NCBI GenBank assembly: GCA_019233825.1 | Contig: JAFAMB010000026.1 | Span: 1-39,769, forward strand | DNA from: Verrucomicrobiota bacterium | GTDB lineage: Bacteria > Verrucomicrobiota > Verrucomicrobiia > Chthoniobacterales > JAFAMB01 | DNA: 39,769 nucleotides | Direction: 5' to 3' | Part shown: piece by piece, positions 1 to 9,200 of the stretch | How the letters are laid out: every line of letters starts with the position of its first letter | How positions within the stretch are numbered: the first letter of the stretch is position 1 | Program-made: the position numbers and the translations under genes | The notes under the pieces: generated by a model | Databases searched by the model: none | Told to the model about the DNA's origin: nothing | The model's input: the letters and a program-made list of their open reading frames with translations, nothing else

Positions 1-33
1 GTGCATCCGAGCCAAATCAGACGAAACTAGATC

Positions 34-255
34 ATGTCTCTCACCGAGCGAGCGGCGAAAGCGGCGAAAATCGCTGAGGAACCGCACCTTTACAAGGTTT
101 GTGAGGCGTGTGATTCGATCGTGACCAGGCGTGTTGCGACCTGCCCGAGCTGCCACGGCTACCGTTTCAATGAGGATCCAAAAGTAGTCGTTCAACAGGC
201 CAAAATCCTCGGCTCCCGCGAGCAGCGCAGCGTAGTAACTGAGGATCTCCTGTAG
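34..255 (+). CDS. Small zinc-ribbon protein, unknown function
   Basis: This 73-residue protein carries two Cys-x2-Cys pairs (C23/C26 and C37/C40) spaced as in a small rubredoxin-like zinc ribbon. The N-terminus is a short basic, Ala-rich helix and the C-terminus is charged. The sequence shows no enzymatic motif, so a nucleic-acid or protein-binding role is only a guess. It is transcribed towards the ROK gene, with a long inverted repeat in the gap between them. I do not recognise a named family. Codon use and the intact cysteine motif argue that it is a real gene. Confidence 0.7.
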   Translation: MSLTERAAKAAKIAEEPHLYKVCEACDSIVTRRVATCPSCHGYRFNEDPKVVVQQAKILGSREQRSVVTEDLL

Positions 256-273
256 GATCGATCCCTTCCAACC

Positions 274-362
274 GGTAGAGTCGCGCTCCTGCGCGACCAA
301 GGGTCGCCCGCGTAACCGTCGCCGGTCGCTCACGCCCGGTCGCGCGGGAGCGTGACTCTACC
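274..362. repeat. Long inverted repeat between convergent genes
   Basis: Two 25-nt arms (274-298 and 338-362) are complementary except at two positions. Both exceptions would be G:U pairs in a plus-strand RNA. The 39-nt loop is GC-rich. The element fills the gap between two convergent genes. It could act as a terminator, but it has no T tract and looks more like an interspersed palindromic repeat. Confidence 0.7.
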
Positions 363-388
363 GCCAAGCGCATTGCGCGGCTAAAAAG

Positions 389-1333
389 CTAGGTCGGCCG
401 GAATTCGGATTCGAGAGCGAGTGTCGCCGCGCCGATAATCCCGGCATCGTTGCCGAGTGTCGCCGGCAAGACCTCAAGTTTTTCCCAAAACGTTTTTTCG
501 CAGCGGGACCTGATCGTTTGCCGGATGTACCCGAACAATCTCTCTCCGGCATTGGCAACACCGCCTCCTATGACAATGCGGTCAGGATTGACCAGCCAGA
601 TCACATTCGTGAGGCCGACTCCAATCTTGAGCCCTATGTCGGCCCAAAGCCTATCAGCGAGTTCGTCCCCTTCATCTGCCGCTCTTGCCAGGTTCTCCAG
701 ATGTGCTTCTTCATCGGACAAGGTTTTCCCGGCTTCCTTATAGATCTCTTTGGCTCGCGCCGAGATCTGGCGATGCCCGACGTAAGCCTCGAGAGCCCCT
801 TTATTGCCATAGACGAAGTCGACACCCGCATAATCGATTGACATCTGACCGATCTCTCCGGCTACCCACGTTCCTCCACGGTATAGTCGGCTGTTTAAAA
901 TCAGCGCCCCACCAACCGCTGTCCCCAGCGTCACACAGATAACGTTTGGCACCGACTGCCCAGCCCCATGTTTCCACTCTGCGTACGCCATTGCCTTGGC
1001 ATCATTTTCCAGGTTCCCGACGAGGCTGGTGCGTTCCATGATAACCGACCGCAAAGGGACGTTGTGCCATCCTTTTACATTAGTGAGATTCACCACAACC
1101 CCTTCGATCGGATTGATGATCCCGGGAACTCCAAACCCGACGGCATCGGCATCGGGGTGTATCTCTTTCAGACGCAGAATCTCTTCAACGAAAGCGTCAA
1201 TTAGCGCCGCGGTGTTCCCATCCTGCCGGGTCGGGATGACTTCGCCTCTTGTGACGATCTTGCCATCCTTAACAACGCCCGTCTTGGTACTCGTGGCGCC
1301 CATGTCAAAACCAATTGCTGTAGGGGTTTTCAT
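389..1333 (-). CDS. ROK-family sugar kinase (glucokinase-like)
   Basis: This 314-residue protein is a ROK-family kinase that probably phosphorylates a hexose such as glucose with ATP in the cytoplasm. The N-terminal phosphate loop reads GFDMGATSTK (residues 8-17). The catalytic aspartate is in LENDAK (D111), and a second ATP motif reads TLGTAVGGAL. The sugar-contact glutamate is in GEIGQ (E160). The family's zinc site is absent: the usual His after GEIG is Gln, and the CxCGxxGC cysteines are missing. Its ATG overlaps the stop of coaX by ATGA, so the two are probably translationally coupled. The substrate cannot be read from sequence. Confidence 0.88.
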   Translation of the reverse strand: MKTPTAIGFDMGATSTKTGVVKDGKIVTRGEVIPTRQDGNTAALIDAFVEEILRLKEIHPDADAVGFGVPGIINPIEGVVVNLTNVKGWHNVPLRSVIMERTSLVGNLENDAKAMAYAEWKHGAGQSVPNVICVTLGTAVGGALILNSRLYRGGTWVAGEIGQMSIDYAGVDFVYGNKGALEAYVGHRQISARAKEIYKEAGKTLSDEEAHLENLARAADEGDELADRLWADIGLKIGVGLTNVIWLVNPDRIVIGGGVANAGERLFGYIRQTIRSRCEKTFWEKLEVLPATLGNDAGIIGAATLALESEFRPT

Positions 1334-2064
1334 GACTTCAAATTTCTTAGCGCGATCAGACGCAATCCTTCCAGAGTGAGATCCAAATCGACGATTTGCA
1401 ACTCCGGAAGTTTAGCTGCGATCAGATCGGCATAACTCCCCGTGGCGACGATTCTGACTTTCCCCTCCAGTTTCGCGACAATTTCCGTTACGATCTGGCG
1501 AACCAAGCCACGGTAACCATAAATCGCGCCCGCGAGCATCGCGTCCTTTGTTGTTTTACCAATCACAGTCACCGGCTCTTCGAGATCGATTTTAGGCAAG
1601 AGTGCAGTGCGTTGGAACAGGTAGTCCGTCATCACCCTGAGTCCGGGGGCGATTACTCCCCCTTCGTACACGCCCTTACGGGAAAGAATGTCAAACGTCA
1701 CCGCTGTTCCGAAGTCAACCACAATCGCGGGACAGCCGTAGCGGGCAGCCACCCCCACGGCGTTGGCTAGCCGGTCCGCACCGATCCCGCGCGGATCTGA
1801 GAAATCGATCCCGATCCCGAGATCAAGGTCGGGAGTAAGTTCCTTCATGCGAACACGGAGCAAACTCCGAAAAATCGAGGTCTTTTTGGGAACGACCGAC
1901 GCGATAAGCGTGTGGTCAAAACTCCATTGCCGGATGGCACGGCTGACCGCTGGGATCGACAGCGTTTCGGTGCGAATCACCTTTTTAGCGAGCAGCCTTT
2001 CCTCGTCGGCGAGAGCCAGCTTGGTTGAAGTATTGTTCAAATTGACCAGAAGAAATCTTTGCAT
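1330..2064 (-). CDS. coaX: Type III pantothenate kinase
   Basis: CoaX phosphorylates pantothenate, the first step of coenzyme A synthesis. Family motifs are visible: GIGADRLANAVG, VDFGTAVTFD (second phosphate motif with its Asp), the EGGVIAPGL segment and a closing ATGSYADLI. The first phosphate motif, normally DxGNT, reads NLNNT, so the usual Asp is Asn. The ORF track begins at a TTG at 2094; I prefer the ATG at 2064 because MQRFLLVNLNN places the first strand where the family has it. The protein is then about 244 residues, close to the family norm. It overlaps the downstream ROK kinase by four bases. Confidence 0.88.
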   Translation of the reverse strand: MQRFLLVNLNNTSTKLALADEERLLAKKVIRTETLSIPAVSRAIRQWSFDHTLIASVVPKKTSIFRSLLRVRMKELTPDLDLGIGIDFSDPRGIGADRLANAVGVAARYGCPAIVVDFGTAVTFDILSRKGVYEGGVIAPGLRVMTDYLFQRTALLPKIDLEEPVTVIGKTTKDAMLAGAIYGYRGLVRQIVTEIVAKLEGKVRIVATGSYADLIAAKLPELQIVDLDLTLEGLRLIALRNLKS

Positions 2065-2220
2065 AGCGAAGGGGGGAGCCGCGGTGGCGTTCAACTATAG
2101 CGCAGGGCAACGTCCGGAACAGGTTAAAGAGGGCCCGCTGAAGGGAGAACGTTCTCCTCTGCGGCCTTCCCCCCCATCTCCCCCATCTCCGGACCCTCTT
2201 AAGTCGAAGTTGCCGCACGC

Positions 2221-3237
2221 ATGCATTCTCCGCTAACATTCAGGATGCTTCACCTGATACATCGGCCGCGCCGGCTGCGTTCGACCGACCCAATGAGACG
2301 GATGATTCGGGAAACTCGCCTGGACGTTCACCAGCTGATCTATCCTGTCTTTGTTTCCGAAAAGATCCCCGGCCGATTTGACATAGCGAGTATGCCGGGC
2401 GTCGCTCAGCTCTCTTTGAGCACCCTGAAGGATGAAGCTGAATCGATCGCTCAGCTCGGGATTACTGCCGTACTATTGTTCGGGATTCCCGAACAGAAAG
2501 ATGAACTTGCATCCCAGGCGTACGCGGAGAGTGGAATCGTTCAACGGGCCATCCACGCGATTAAGCAGGCCGCGCCTGATTTGATCGTCATTAGCGACGT
2601 TTGCCTCTGCGAATACACCTCGCACGGACATTGCGGCGTGATCGGCAAAGAAGGGGGGCACTATCATGTCCTGAACGATGCGTCCGTTGAGCTCCTGGTT
2701 AAGACTGCGATCAGCCACGCCCGTGCGGGCGCAGATATTGTGGCTCCAAGTGACATGATGGACGGTCGGATAGGCGCTATCCGGACCGCGCTTGACAGCC
2801 ATGGATTTACAAACGTCCTGGTCATGAGCTACGCCTCAAAATTCTGTTCTGCATTTTACGGCCCGTTCAGGGAGGCTGCTGAGAGCGCGCCTCAGTTTGG
2901 CGACCGTCGCACCTACCAGATGGACCCGGCGAATGCGTTGGAGGCACTGCGCGAAGTGGCTCTGGACGTCGAAGAAGGTGCGGATCTGATTATTGTAAAA
3001 CCAGGTCTGCCCTATTTGGATATTCTCTGGCGCGTGAAGGAGCGCTTTGAACTACCCACTGCTGTCTATAACGTCAGCGGTGAATATGCGATGGTTAAAG
3101 CCGCTGCTAAAATGGGCTGGCTGGACGAGAAACGCGCCGTCATCGAGATAATGACAGGGTTCCGGCGGGCCGGCGCCGATATGATCATTACCTATTGGGC
3201 AAAAGATCTGGCAGTTTGGCTGAAAGAAGATTCTTGA
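2221..3237 (+). CDS. hemB: Delta-aminolevulinic acid dehydratase (porphobilinogen synthase)
   Basis: HemB condenses two 5-aminolevulinate molecules into porphobilinogen for heme and other tetrapyrroles. The two active-site lysines are in MSYASKFCSAFYGPF (K207) and VKPGLPYLD (K260). The metal-binding stretch DVCLCEYTSHGHCG keeps three cysteines (C128, C130, C138), which predicts a zinc-dependent enzyme. Length (338 residues) is usual for the family. An ATG nine codons in (2245) is an alternative start; neither has a clear Shine-Dalgarno. The gene is divergent from coaX and convergent with the MFS gene. Confidence 0.95.
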   Translation: MHSPLTFRMLHLIHRPRRLRSTDPMRRMIRETRLDVHQLIYPVFVSEKIPGRFDIASMPGVAQLSLSTLKDEAESIAQLGITAVLLFGIPEQKDELASQAYAESGIVQRAIHAIKQAAPDLIVISDVCLCEYTSHGHCGVIGKEGGHYHVLNDASVELLVKTAISHARAGADIVAPSDMMDGRIGAIRTALDSHGFTNVLVMSYASKFCSAFYGPFREAAESAPQFGDRRTYQMDPANALEALREVALDVEEGADLIIVKPGLPYLDILWRVKERFELPTAVYNVSGEYAMVKAAAKMGWLDEKRAVIEIMTGFRRAGADMIITYWAKDLAVWLKEDS

Positions 3238-3319
3238 TTCAGAACCCGGTTTGGATCTGAGAATGCGGCACTTGGCGGGGCGTTTAGGGCTGCTCGACGG
3301 GGCGCGGAATCCCGAAAAG

Positions 3320-4537
3320 CTACTTTCTATCCAGTTCTACAGGATAGCGCTTCTCAATCGCTGCCGGCTCCTGCCCGCGCAAAGTAGTCGCCAAACCAAA
3401 TGCCAGGGCGATGATGACTCCACCCACCAGAAACGGCGTGTTGCCGTATTGGGCATTTGGACGCAGGTGATCCCCGGCCAGCAGGAATCCAGCGAGGACC
3501 GGACCGAAGACGCGTCCCAAGCTTCCAGCTGATTGGACGACACCCAACACCCGCCCTTGGAGAGCCGCGCTGGCACCTTTGGAGGCCAGGGCGTTAACGG
3601 TCGGCTGTGACAAGCTGTTGCCAATCGCCAGGCCGACACTGAATAAAAGGAAAATTGGTACTGACCTTGCGAACGGCATCACTATCATACTGGCTGCCAT
3701 CAGAGCAAAGCCGATGATCGCCAAGTTGGCATCTCCGAAACGTTTGGAGAGCCTCCCAATGCCGCCACCTTGAATCGCAGCCCCGATGAGACCCATCATT
3801 ACGAAAATATAACTGATCTGGCTTTGATTTAGTCCGAATCGCCGATTACTGACCTGCGGATAAATGACCGTCACGATCGCAAAGCCGGCGATGGCGATGA
3901 AGTAGGTGATCGTGATGACTCCGAGGCGCCAGCTGCCGGCCTGCTCGAATAATGCATACAAATTCAACGGGCCTTTTTGGCGCGCCGCATGCCTTTCCGG
4001 TTCCGGAAGCACAATCCACATCAGAATTGCATTCAGAACCGAGAGGATCGCCGCGAACCAGAACGGTGCGATTACCGAGAAGTGGCTAAGAATACCGCCG
4101 ATCGCGGGACCGAGAACGAAACCGACCCCAAAAGCAGCACCGATCAATCCTATCCTCTTTGAACGGTTTTCGGGCGGCGTGATATCGGCGATATAGGCTG
4201 AAGCCGTACCGACGCTGGCACCGGCTACGCCGGCAAGAATTCGCGCTAAAAATAGCATAGTAAGCGATGCGGCATTGGCCATCAGGAAATAGCCGGCAGC
4301 CGACCCGGCCAGGCTGCAAAGCAGAACCGGTTTACGACCATAACGATCGGAAAACCAACCTAACACCGGCGACGCTAGAAACTGCATGAAGGAATAAGAA
4401 GCAAGCAGGATCCCGATTTGCCATTCGGTTGCCTGAAAGCGTTGCGCGTACAAAGGCAGGATCGGTATGATCATGCCAAATCCGATCAGGTCAATGAAAA
4501 CAATCGAAAGAATGCTTGTGAGCGGTGATTTCTTCAT
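3320..4537 (-). CDS. MFS drug/proton antiporter, TetA-like
   Basis: This is an integral membrane exporter of the major facilitator superfamily, DHA1 drug:H+ antiporter group, with about 12 predicted helices. Motif A between helices 2 and 3 reads GWFSDRYGRKP, and the antiporter motif C in helix 5 reads GAAFGVGFVLGPAIGG. The N-terminal FIDLIGFGMIIPILPLY segment is typical of TetA-like proteins. The ORF track begins at a GTG at 4573; I prefer the ATG at 4537 (MKKSPLTSIL), because the extra 12 residues lie before the first helix. The substrate cannot be told from sequence. No adjacent regulator is seen. Confidence 0.87.
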   Translation of the reverse strand: MKKSPLTSILSIVFIDLIGFGMIIPILPLYAQRFQATEWQIGILLASYSFMQFLASPVLGWFSDRYGRKPVLLCSLAGSAAGYFLMANAASLTMLFLARILAGVAGASVGTASAYIADITPPENRSKRIGLIGAAFGVGFVLGPAIGGILSHFSVIAPFWFAAILSVLNAILMWIVLPEPERHAARQKGPLNLYALFEQAGSWRLGVITITYFIAIAGFAIVTVIYPQVSNRRFGLNQSQISYIFVMMGLIGAAIQGGGIGRLSKRFGDANLAIIGFALMAASMIVMPFARSVPIFLLFSVGLAIGNSLSQPTVNALASKGASAALQGRVLGVVQSAGSLGRVFGPVLAGFLLAGDHLRPNAQYGNTPFLVGGVIIALAFGLATTLRGQEPAAIEKRYPVELDRK

Positions 4538-4595
4538 GCTGTCAAAACTTGAAAAACCGTCGGGACCAAACACAAGAACAGTGCCACGGTCGACT

Positions 4596-7088
4596 TCATT
4601 CCAGGCTTCCCTTCGTCACTCCCAATTGAAGATGCACCTTCAAATCGCGCCAGACTTCCTCCCCAGGAATCTTTCCCTGGAGTAGCCGTCGGTACAAGCG
4701 GATTAAGCGACGGGCTTCGGAACGGTTTTCGGTCAGGAACTCAATCCGGAACCGCCGCAAGCCCGCTCCCAGCAACGCTTGGGCGTACTGAGCGCCGGTC
4801 TGCGCTCGGGCGTTGAATAACGTGTTTCGGCAACCCACATCCGCCTTCAGAAGATGTTCGGAGCCGACCCGGTCACGCAACTTCACCACGTGCCGATCGC
4901 AAGGGCGTCCGCAATTTGTGTAATCGGTGCCATTAGAAAGGAAGGCAGCGAACACACAATGCTCCATATGAAACATTGGCATGTGTTGGTGAATCGTGAG
5001 TTCAAACCGGCTCGCCGGGTCGTACCGGAGTAACGATAACACCTCTTTAACGCTCAAATCATAGGAAACCGTGAGCTGTTCAAGGCCCTGCTCCAGGAAA
5101 AAGCGCGCCGTCAAAGGATTTGCGACATTCAGTGAAAAGTCTCCGTGCAATCGGAAATCCTTTTCGCGAAAGAAGGAAATTGAGCCGAGGTTTCGAATCA
5201 GCACGCCGAACGGCCGAGCGTTTTCGATCAACCGAAAAAAACCCTGTTCGCCGGGTTTCTGAATCCGCGGGGTAGCAAGAAAGACCTGCGCACGATCGCC
5301 TGTTCGCTCGATCGCTTTCTGGTAGAGCCGGACATCCTCAAAGTCGACGTAGACCGTTTCGATCGCCTCTTCGATCGCCGCCTCGATCTGCTCGAAGGAC
5401 CGGCAGAGCGTGATGAGTTCTGGAGACTTGTTTCCGAGGGCCGGCGTTTCGACGAGAAGGTCTGCTAAAGCTGACTCTGGCGAGCGCCGCGGTCGGCCCG
5501 AGATGACCCGATCTTCCGCCGCTACCAGGGACGGTCGGAACGCCTTGTTCAGGGCAGATTGTGGAGCAGCAGTTGCGGCCACCAACCTGCCGATCGCATC
5601 GCGTCGGAGCTGGTTAATGTAACGGATCGCGATAAATACGTCACCCTCCAGTTTTGCATTAAAAGTCCGTAATACGTACCCGGTATCACCCAAGCGACCC
5701 AACTGCTCGCGCAAAATCGACTCGGTGAGAACCGATGTTCGTGCAAGGCTCAGCCTTACTTCTGAATCCGCCTCAGCGGTATGCTCCCCTGAAATTACGC
5801 GCAGCCTCAGCGGTTCACCGTCCCGGCCTGACACTTCCATATCTACCGGGGTCCGTGCCGGCTCAGGATCACGCGCGAAAGTTTGCCGTAACCGCCTGTT
5901 TAGAGCAGGATCATCCGTTTTCCACAAACGGTGACCAACTTTCAACCGCTGAAAATCGATCCGGCCGTTTTGGAAATAGAGACGGCCGAATCGAAACTCG
6001 TAGATCCTGCCGCCTTGCTCTTGTTCGGTATCATCTCCGGTATCAAACACCACGCCATCGCCGGGTTTGAGCTGTGCCTCCGGGTCCACCTCGACGTAAT
6101 CTTTTCCAACTCCCCGGACGAGCCCGATAAACGGTCCCCGCTTCTTGCCGCATCGCGCGTTCACCAGCCGCTGATGGTTGACGCCCCGAAGCCAGCCAGA
6201 GAAAAGACCGCGTGAAAAAGTCATCTCCAGACTGTAACGATCTCCGGCCGAAACCTTGGCGACCTGCTCTTCGGAGCGAAGCGCTGCCATCGCGCGATCA
6301 ATCGCATTCCGATAGACTTGGGTTACCGCCGCTACATATTCCGGTGACTTCAGCCTTCCTTCGATCTTGAAACTTGCGATGCCGAGACGTATCAACTCCG
6401 GGATCTCATCAATCCCCGCGAGATCTTGCGGCGAAAGAAGATATCTTTTGTCGCCGAGATCCTTCGGCCGGCCATCAACAATGAGTTGATACGGCAGTCG
6501 GCAGGCTTGAGCGCATTCACCGCGGTTGGCACTGCGCTGGCCTAGTGACTCGCTGGTCAAACACTGGCCGGAGTACGCAACGCAAAGCGCACCGTGCACG
6601 AAAACCTCAACGGGAAACTCGCTGGTTGGAAACCGCTTCAGCTCGCGCAATGAAAGTTCCCGCGCGACAATAGCACGAGTGATGCCTAGTTCCCTTGCTA
6701 ACTCCAGACCCTCCGGAGAACTGATGGTCATCTGCGTTGAAGCGTGCAACTCAAGGTCTGGAGCAACCTCGCGAGCAAGACGAGCTAAGCCCGGATCCTG
6801 CACGATGATCGCGTCGACGGCCGCTTCGGCCAATCGGACCAGCATGTGCCCGGCATCTTGAAGCTCATTTGTAAAAATCAACGTGTTCAGCGTAACGAAG
6901 CCGCGTACCCCATACCGATGAAGGTATCCCATAATTTCCGGCAAATCTTCCTCCTGGAAATTATCCGCACGGAGACGAGCGTTAAACCGGTCCAAGCCGA
7001 AATAAACTGCATCGGCTCCATTCGCAACGGCCGCACGAAGACATTCCCAGTTGCCTGCGGGGCTAAGTAGTTCTGGCCGTCGAATCAT
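4596..7088 (-). CDS. Long peptidase U32-family protein (RlhA-like)
   Basis: This 830-residue protein belongs to the U32 family, whose characterised members include rRNA and tRNA hydroxylation factors (RlhA, TrhP) as well as proteins once called collagenases. The N-terminal half is a TIM-barrel-like U32 domain starting with ELLSPAGNWECLRAA. Its signature cluster has cysteines at C169, C176, C192 and C196, expected to hold an iron-sulfur centre. The middle resembles the DUF3656 insert of RlhA. The C-terminal part looks like a second U32-like module with its own cysteines (NCGRPCDRH). RlhA-type 23S rRNA hydroxylation is the best analogy but is inference. The protein is longer than E. coli RlhA (about 650 residues). 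Confidence 0.85.
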   Translation of the reverse strand: MIRRPELLSPAGNWECLRAAVANGADAVYFGLDRFNARLRADNFQEEDLPEIMGYLHRYGVRGFVTLNTLIFTNELQDAGHMLVRLAEAAVDAIIVQDPGLARLAREVAPDLELHASTQMTISSPEGLELARELGITRAIVARELSLRELKRFPTSEFPVEVFVHGALCVAYSGQCLTSESLGQRSANRGECAQACRLPYQLIVDGRPKDLGDKRYLLSPQDLAGIDEIPELIRLGIASFKIEGRLKSPEYVAAVTQVYRNAIDRAMAALRSEEQVAKVSAGDRYSLEMTFSRGLFSGWLRGVNHQRLVNARCGKKRGPFIGLVRGVGKDYVEVDPEAQLKPGDGVVFDTGDDTEQEQGGRIYEFRFGRLYFQNGRIDFQRLKVGHRLWKTDDPALNRRLRQTFARDPEPARTPVDMEVSGRDGEPLRLRVISGEHTAEADSEVRLSLARTSVLTESILREQLGRLGDTGYVLRTFNAKLEGDVFIAIRYINQLRRDAIGRLVAATAAPQSALNKAFRPSLVAAEDRVISGRPRRSPESALADLLVETPALGNKSPELITLCRSFEQIEAAIEEAIETVYVDFEDVRLYQKAIERTGDRAQVFLATPRIQKPGEQGFFRLIENARPFGVLIRNLGSISFFREKDFRLHGDFSLNVANPLTARFFLEQGLEQLTVSYDLSVKEVLSLLRYDPASRFELTIHQHMPMFHMEHCVFAAFLSNGTDYTNCGRPCDRHVVKLRDRVGSEHLLKADVGCRNTLFNARAQTGAQYAQALLGAGLRRFRIEFLTENRSEARRLIRLYRRLLQGKIPGEEVWRDLKVHLQLGVTKGSLE

Positions 7089-7138
7089 TTCCTTACCCTA
7101 GCGCGATACCGGCCAGCCCGCAAAAATCAGGAAGGCCA

Positions 7139-7166
7139 GTAGGGCGAGGCGGAGCGCGTCCCTACC
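7139..7166. repeat. Short palindromic intergenic repeat
   Basis: GTAGGG (7139-7144) and CCCTAC (7160-7165) bracket a GC-rich core in the divergent gap between the U32 gene and the deacetylase gene. The first 12 bases, GTAGGGCGAGGC, also occur in the tandem repeat inside rpsQ. Confidence 0.6.
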
Positions 7167-7222
7167 ACAGAGCCGGAGAATGTGGACTTGCCAGTTTTCT
7201 TCTCTTTTGCTTCATAGGCGCC

Positions 7223-8032
7223 GTGCGATTCCGTCCAACTGCGACCATCTGGTTTATCATGCTGGCACCGTTCCTGACGTTTATGTTGGTAGCAGCCGGG
7301 CGTATCTGGGGATTGTGGATCTTGTTTGTTTCTCATTTGTTGCTGCTGATGGTGACCTTGGTGCCGTCACTGCAGGGATTCGGGCCGGTCCTAACGAAAT
7401 ACTGCACCAAGGCTAAAACGGCTTGGCTGACGATCGATGACGGGCCTGATCCCAGCACCACACCACAGGTTATTGCTTTGCTAGAAAAATACGACGCTCA
7501 CGCCACCTTCTTTTTGATCGGCGAAAAAGTAGCCAAATATCCCGAGCTAACTCTTATGATCTTGGCTGCCGGTCACGCCATCGGCAATCATACTCAGACC
7601 CATCCTCAATTCAGTTTCTGGCGACTCGGCCCGAAGGCTCTTGCACGGGAAATTGACGGATTCGAAGGAACGATCACTTCTCTCGGGATTGCTACTCCGC
7701 TCTGGTTTCGTGCGCCGGCAGGCATGAAGAACCCGTTTCTGCATCCGATTTTGGCAACCCGCGGTCTCCGGCTGGTCGGATGGAGCGCCCGAGGCTATGA
7801 CACCCGGATCGCTAATTCTGGGAAAATCGTTTGCCGGATCAAACGCTCCCTCGTTTCAGGCACAATCATTTTGTTTCACGAAAGAAAGCAATCGGAAATC
7901 TGCCTGAAGGCGCTCGAGCAGCTATTGCGCGAACTTACCGTCGACCGTTTCAGCTTGATTGTTCCTACAGCGAAAGAGCTTCTGACCGGCAATGAATCTG
8001 TTGGGAAACATCTTGAACGCGGCTCAGCCTGA
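7223..8032 (+). CDS. Membrane-anchored polysaccharide deacetylase (NodB domain)
   Basis: This 269-residue protein is a carbohydrate esterase family 4 (NodB) deacetylase. It probably removes N-acetyl groups from peptidoglycan or another surface glycan. Residues 8-50 form one or two hydrophobic membrane segments. The NodB domain follows, with TIDDGP (70-75; catalytic and metal Asp), the metal-binding NHTQTH (H123, H127), RAPAG for the usual RPPYG, and LFHE for the terminal LLHD motif. An ATG at 7223 gives this N-terminal membrane anchor. A 16-nt gap to the next gene suggests an operon with the small protein and the phosphoesterase. Confidence 0.88.
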   Translation: MRFRPTATIWFIMLAPFLTFMLVAAGRIWGLWILFVSHLLLLMVTLVPSLQGFGPVLTKYCTKAKTAWLTIDDGPDPSTTPQVIALLEKYDAHATFFLIGEKVAKYPELTLMILAAGHAIGNHTQTHPQFSFWRLGPKALAREIDGFEGTITSLGIATPLWFRAPAGMKNPFLHPILATRGLRLVGWSARGYDTRIANSGKIVCRIKRSLVSGTIILFHERKQSEICLKALEQLLRELTVDRFSLIVPTAKELLTGNESVGKHLERGSA

Positions 8033-8048
8033 GTGACATTTTGCAGGC

Positions 8049-8291
8049 ATGGATGAGTACTACGGCACACTCGCGAAGGCGTTGCGGGACCGGCTGCAAG
8101 TTATTGCGGATAGCCAGCTTCGGGAGCAGGACCCGACAGGGCACCTGACAAAACTGAGGCAAGCCTCTGAACGGATAGAGGAACTGAAGAAAAGGTTGCC
8201 GTCCGATACCGATCCGATGCTCGCCCACTACTTGGATCGAATGAGCCTGAGCAAAGCGCTCGAGTTTGTTCAAAATCACTACCTCAGGTAA
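8049..8291 (+). CDS. Small helical protein, unknown function
   Basis: An 80-residue, largely helical and charged protein with no cysteines, signal peptide or membrane segment. I do not recognise it. It is placed 16 nt after the deacetylase and 12 nt before the phosphoesterase on the same strand, which is the main support for its being a gene. The composition, with coiled-coil-like RQASERIEELKKRL in the middle, is protein-like. Confidence 0.65.
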   Translation: MDEYYGTLAKALRDRLQVIADSQLREQDPTGHLTKLRQASERIEELKKRLPSDTDPMLAHYLDRMSLSKALEFVQNHYLR

Positions 8292-8303
8292 TCTTGTGGT
8301 CCG

Positions 8304-9200
8304 ATGCGAATCGCCGTGCTCGCGGACATTCATGGAAATTTGCCGGCTCTCGAAGCGGTCGTGGCGGATATCGAGCGGCGAAGTCCCGACCTCGTATTCG
8401 TGGCAGGCGATTTCCAGAATCGTGGTCCGAATCCTCGCGAAGTCACGAAGTTCGTCGCCGAGAGCGGTTGGACGCTGCTACGCGGAAATCACGAGGATTA
8501 TGTGATCAGGCAGAGCCAGGATTCTCGAGTCCTGGATATTTCCGACTACTACAATTGGCTGCCTGCACGGTGGACGGCTAATCTGACACACGATTCCGTG
8601 CATTGGATCAAACAGTTGCCCATCGCGACGTCATTGACGGGTCCAGACCAACTTTCTATCACGATCGCCCACGGTTCCAAGCGGTCGAACGACGAAGGGT
8701 TTTTTCCTACCACTTCGGAGGCTAAGGCTAAGGAAATGATCGGTGCCGACCCGCCTGGCCTTCTTTGCGTCGGACACTCTCATCTCCCTCTTGTCCGCAG
8801 GATCAGTGCCACGCTGCTAGTCAATGTTGGCTCAGTTGGATTTCCATTCGATGGCGACCAGCGCGCCTGTTACGGGCTCATCACGTGGAATCGAAATCAT
8901 TGGGAAGTTGATATTCGCAGGATTGAGTACGCGGTCGACAAAGTCGTCGCCGAATTCGAGCGAGTGAAATTCTATCATGGCGCGGGGCCCCTCGCCTACG
9001 TGATCCGGAGGGAGTTAGAGTCTGCCCGCCCTCACCTGACGCCTTTTCAGTACCTGTTCGGACCGCCGCTGCGGGCCGGCAAATTGTCAATCCTCGACGC
9101 CGTTGGAGCGTATCTGGAGATGCCGCAGAAACATATCGAGGACCAATTCATTCGGGTATTCAGTAGCCTGCATCCCTCACAAATCTTCAGAGATTTGTGA
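8304..9200 (+). CDS. Calcineurin-like metallophosphoesterase
   Basis: This 298-residue protein has the full set of metallophosphoesterase motifs: DIHGN (D8, H10), GD (D36), RGNHE (N62, H63), IAHGS (H123) and GHSH (H158, H160). These bind two metal ions and hydrolyse phosphoester bonds. The fold is closest to the YfcE/serine-threonine phosphatase-like group, but the substrate is not visible. The last codons (HPSQIFRDL) lie within a large palindrome shared with the end of rpsD, so the C-terminus may have been extended by it. It is the last gene of a short plus-strand operon. Confidence 0.88.
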   Translation: MRIAVLADIHGNLPALEAVVADIERRSPDLVFVAGDFQNRGPNPREVTKFVAESGWTLLRGNHEDYVIRQSQDSRVLDISDYYNWLPARWTANLTHDSVHWIKQLPIATSLTGPDQLSITIAHGSKRSNDEGFFPTTSEAKAKEMIGADPPGLLCVGHSHLPLVRRISATLLVNVGSVGFPFDGDQRACYGLITWNRNHWEVDIRRIEYAVDKVVAEFERVKFYHGAGPLAYVIRRELESARPHLTPFQYLFGPPLRAGKLSILDAVGAYLEMPQKHIEDQFIRVFSSLHPSQIFRDL

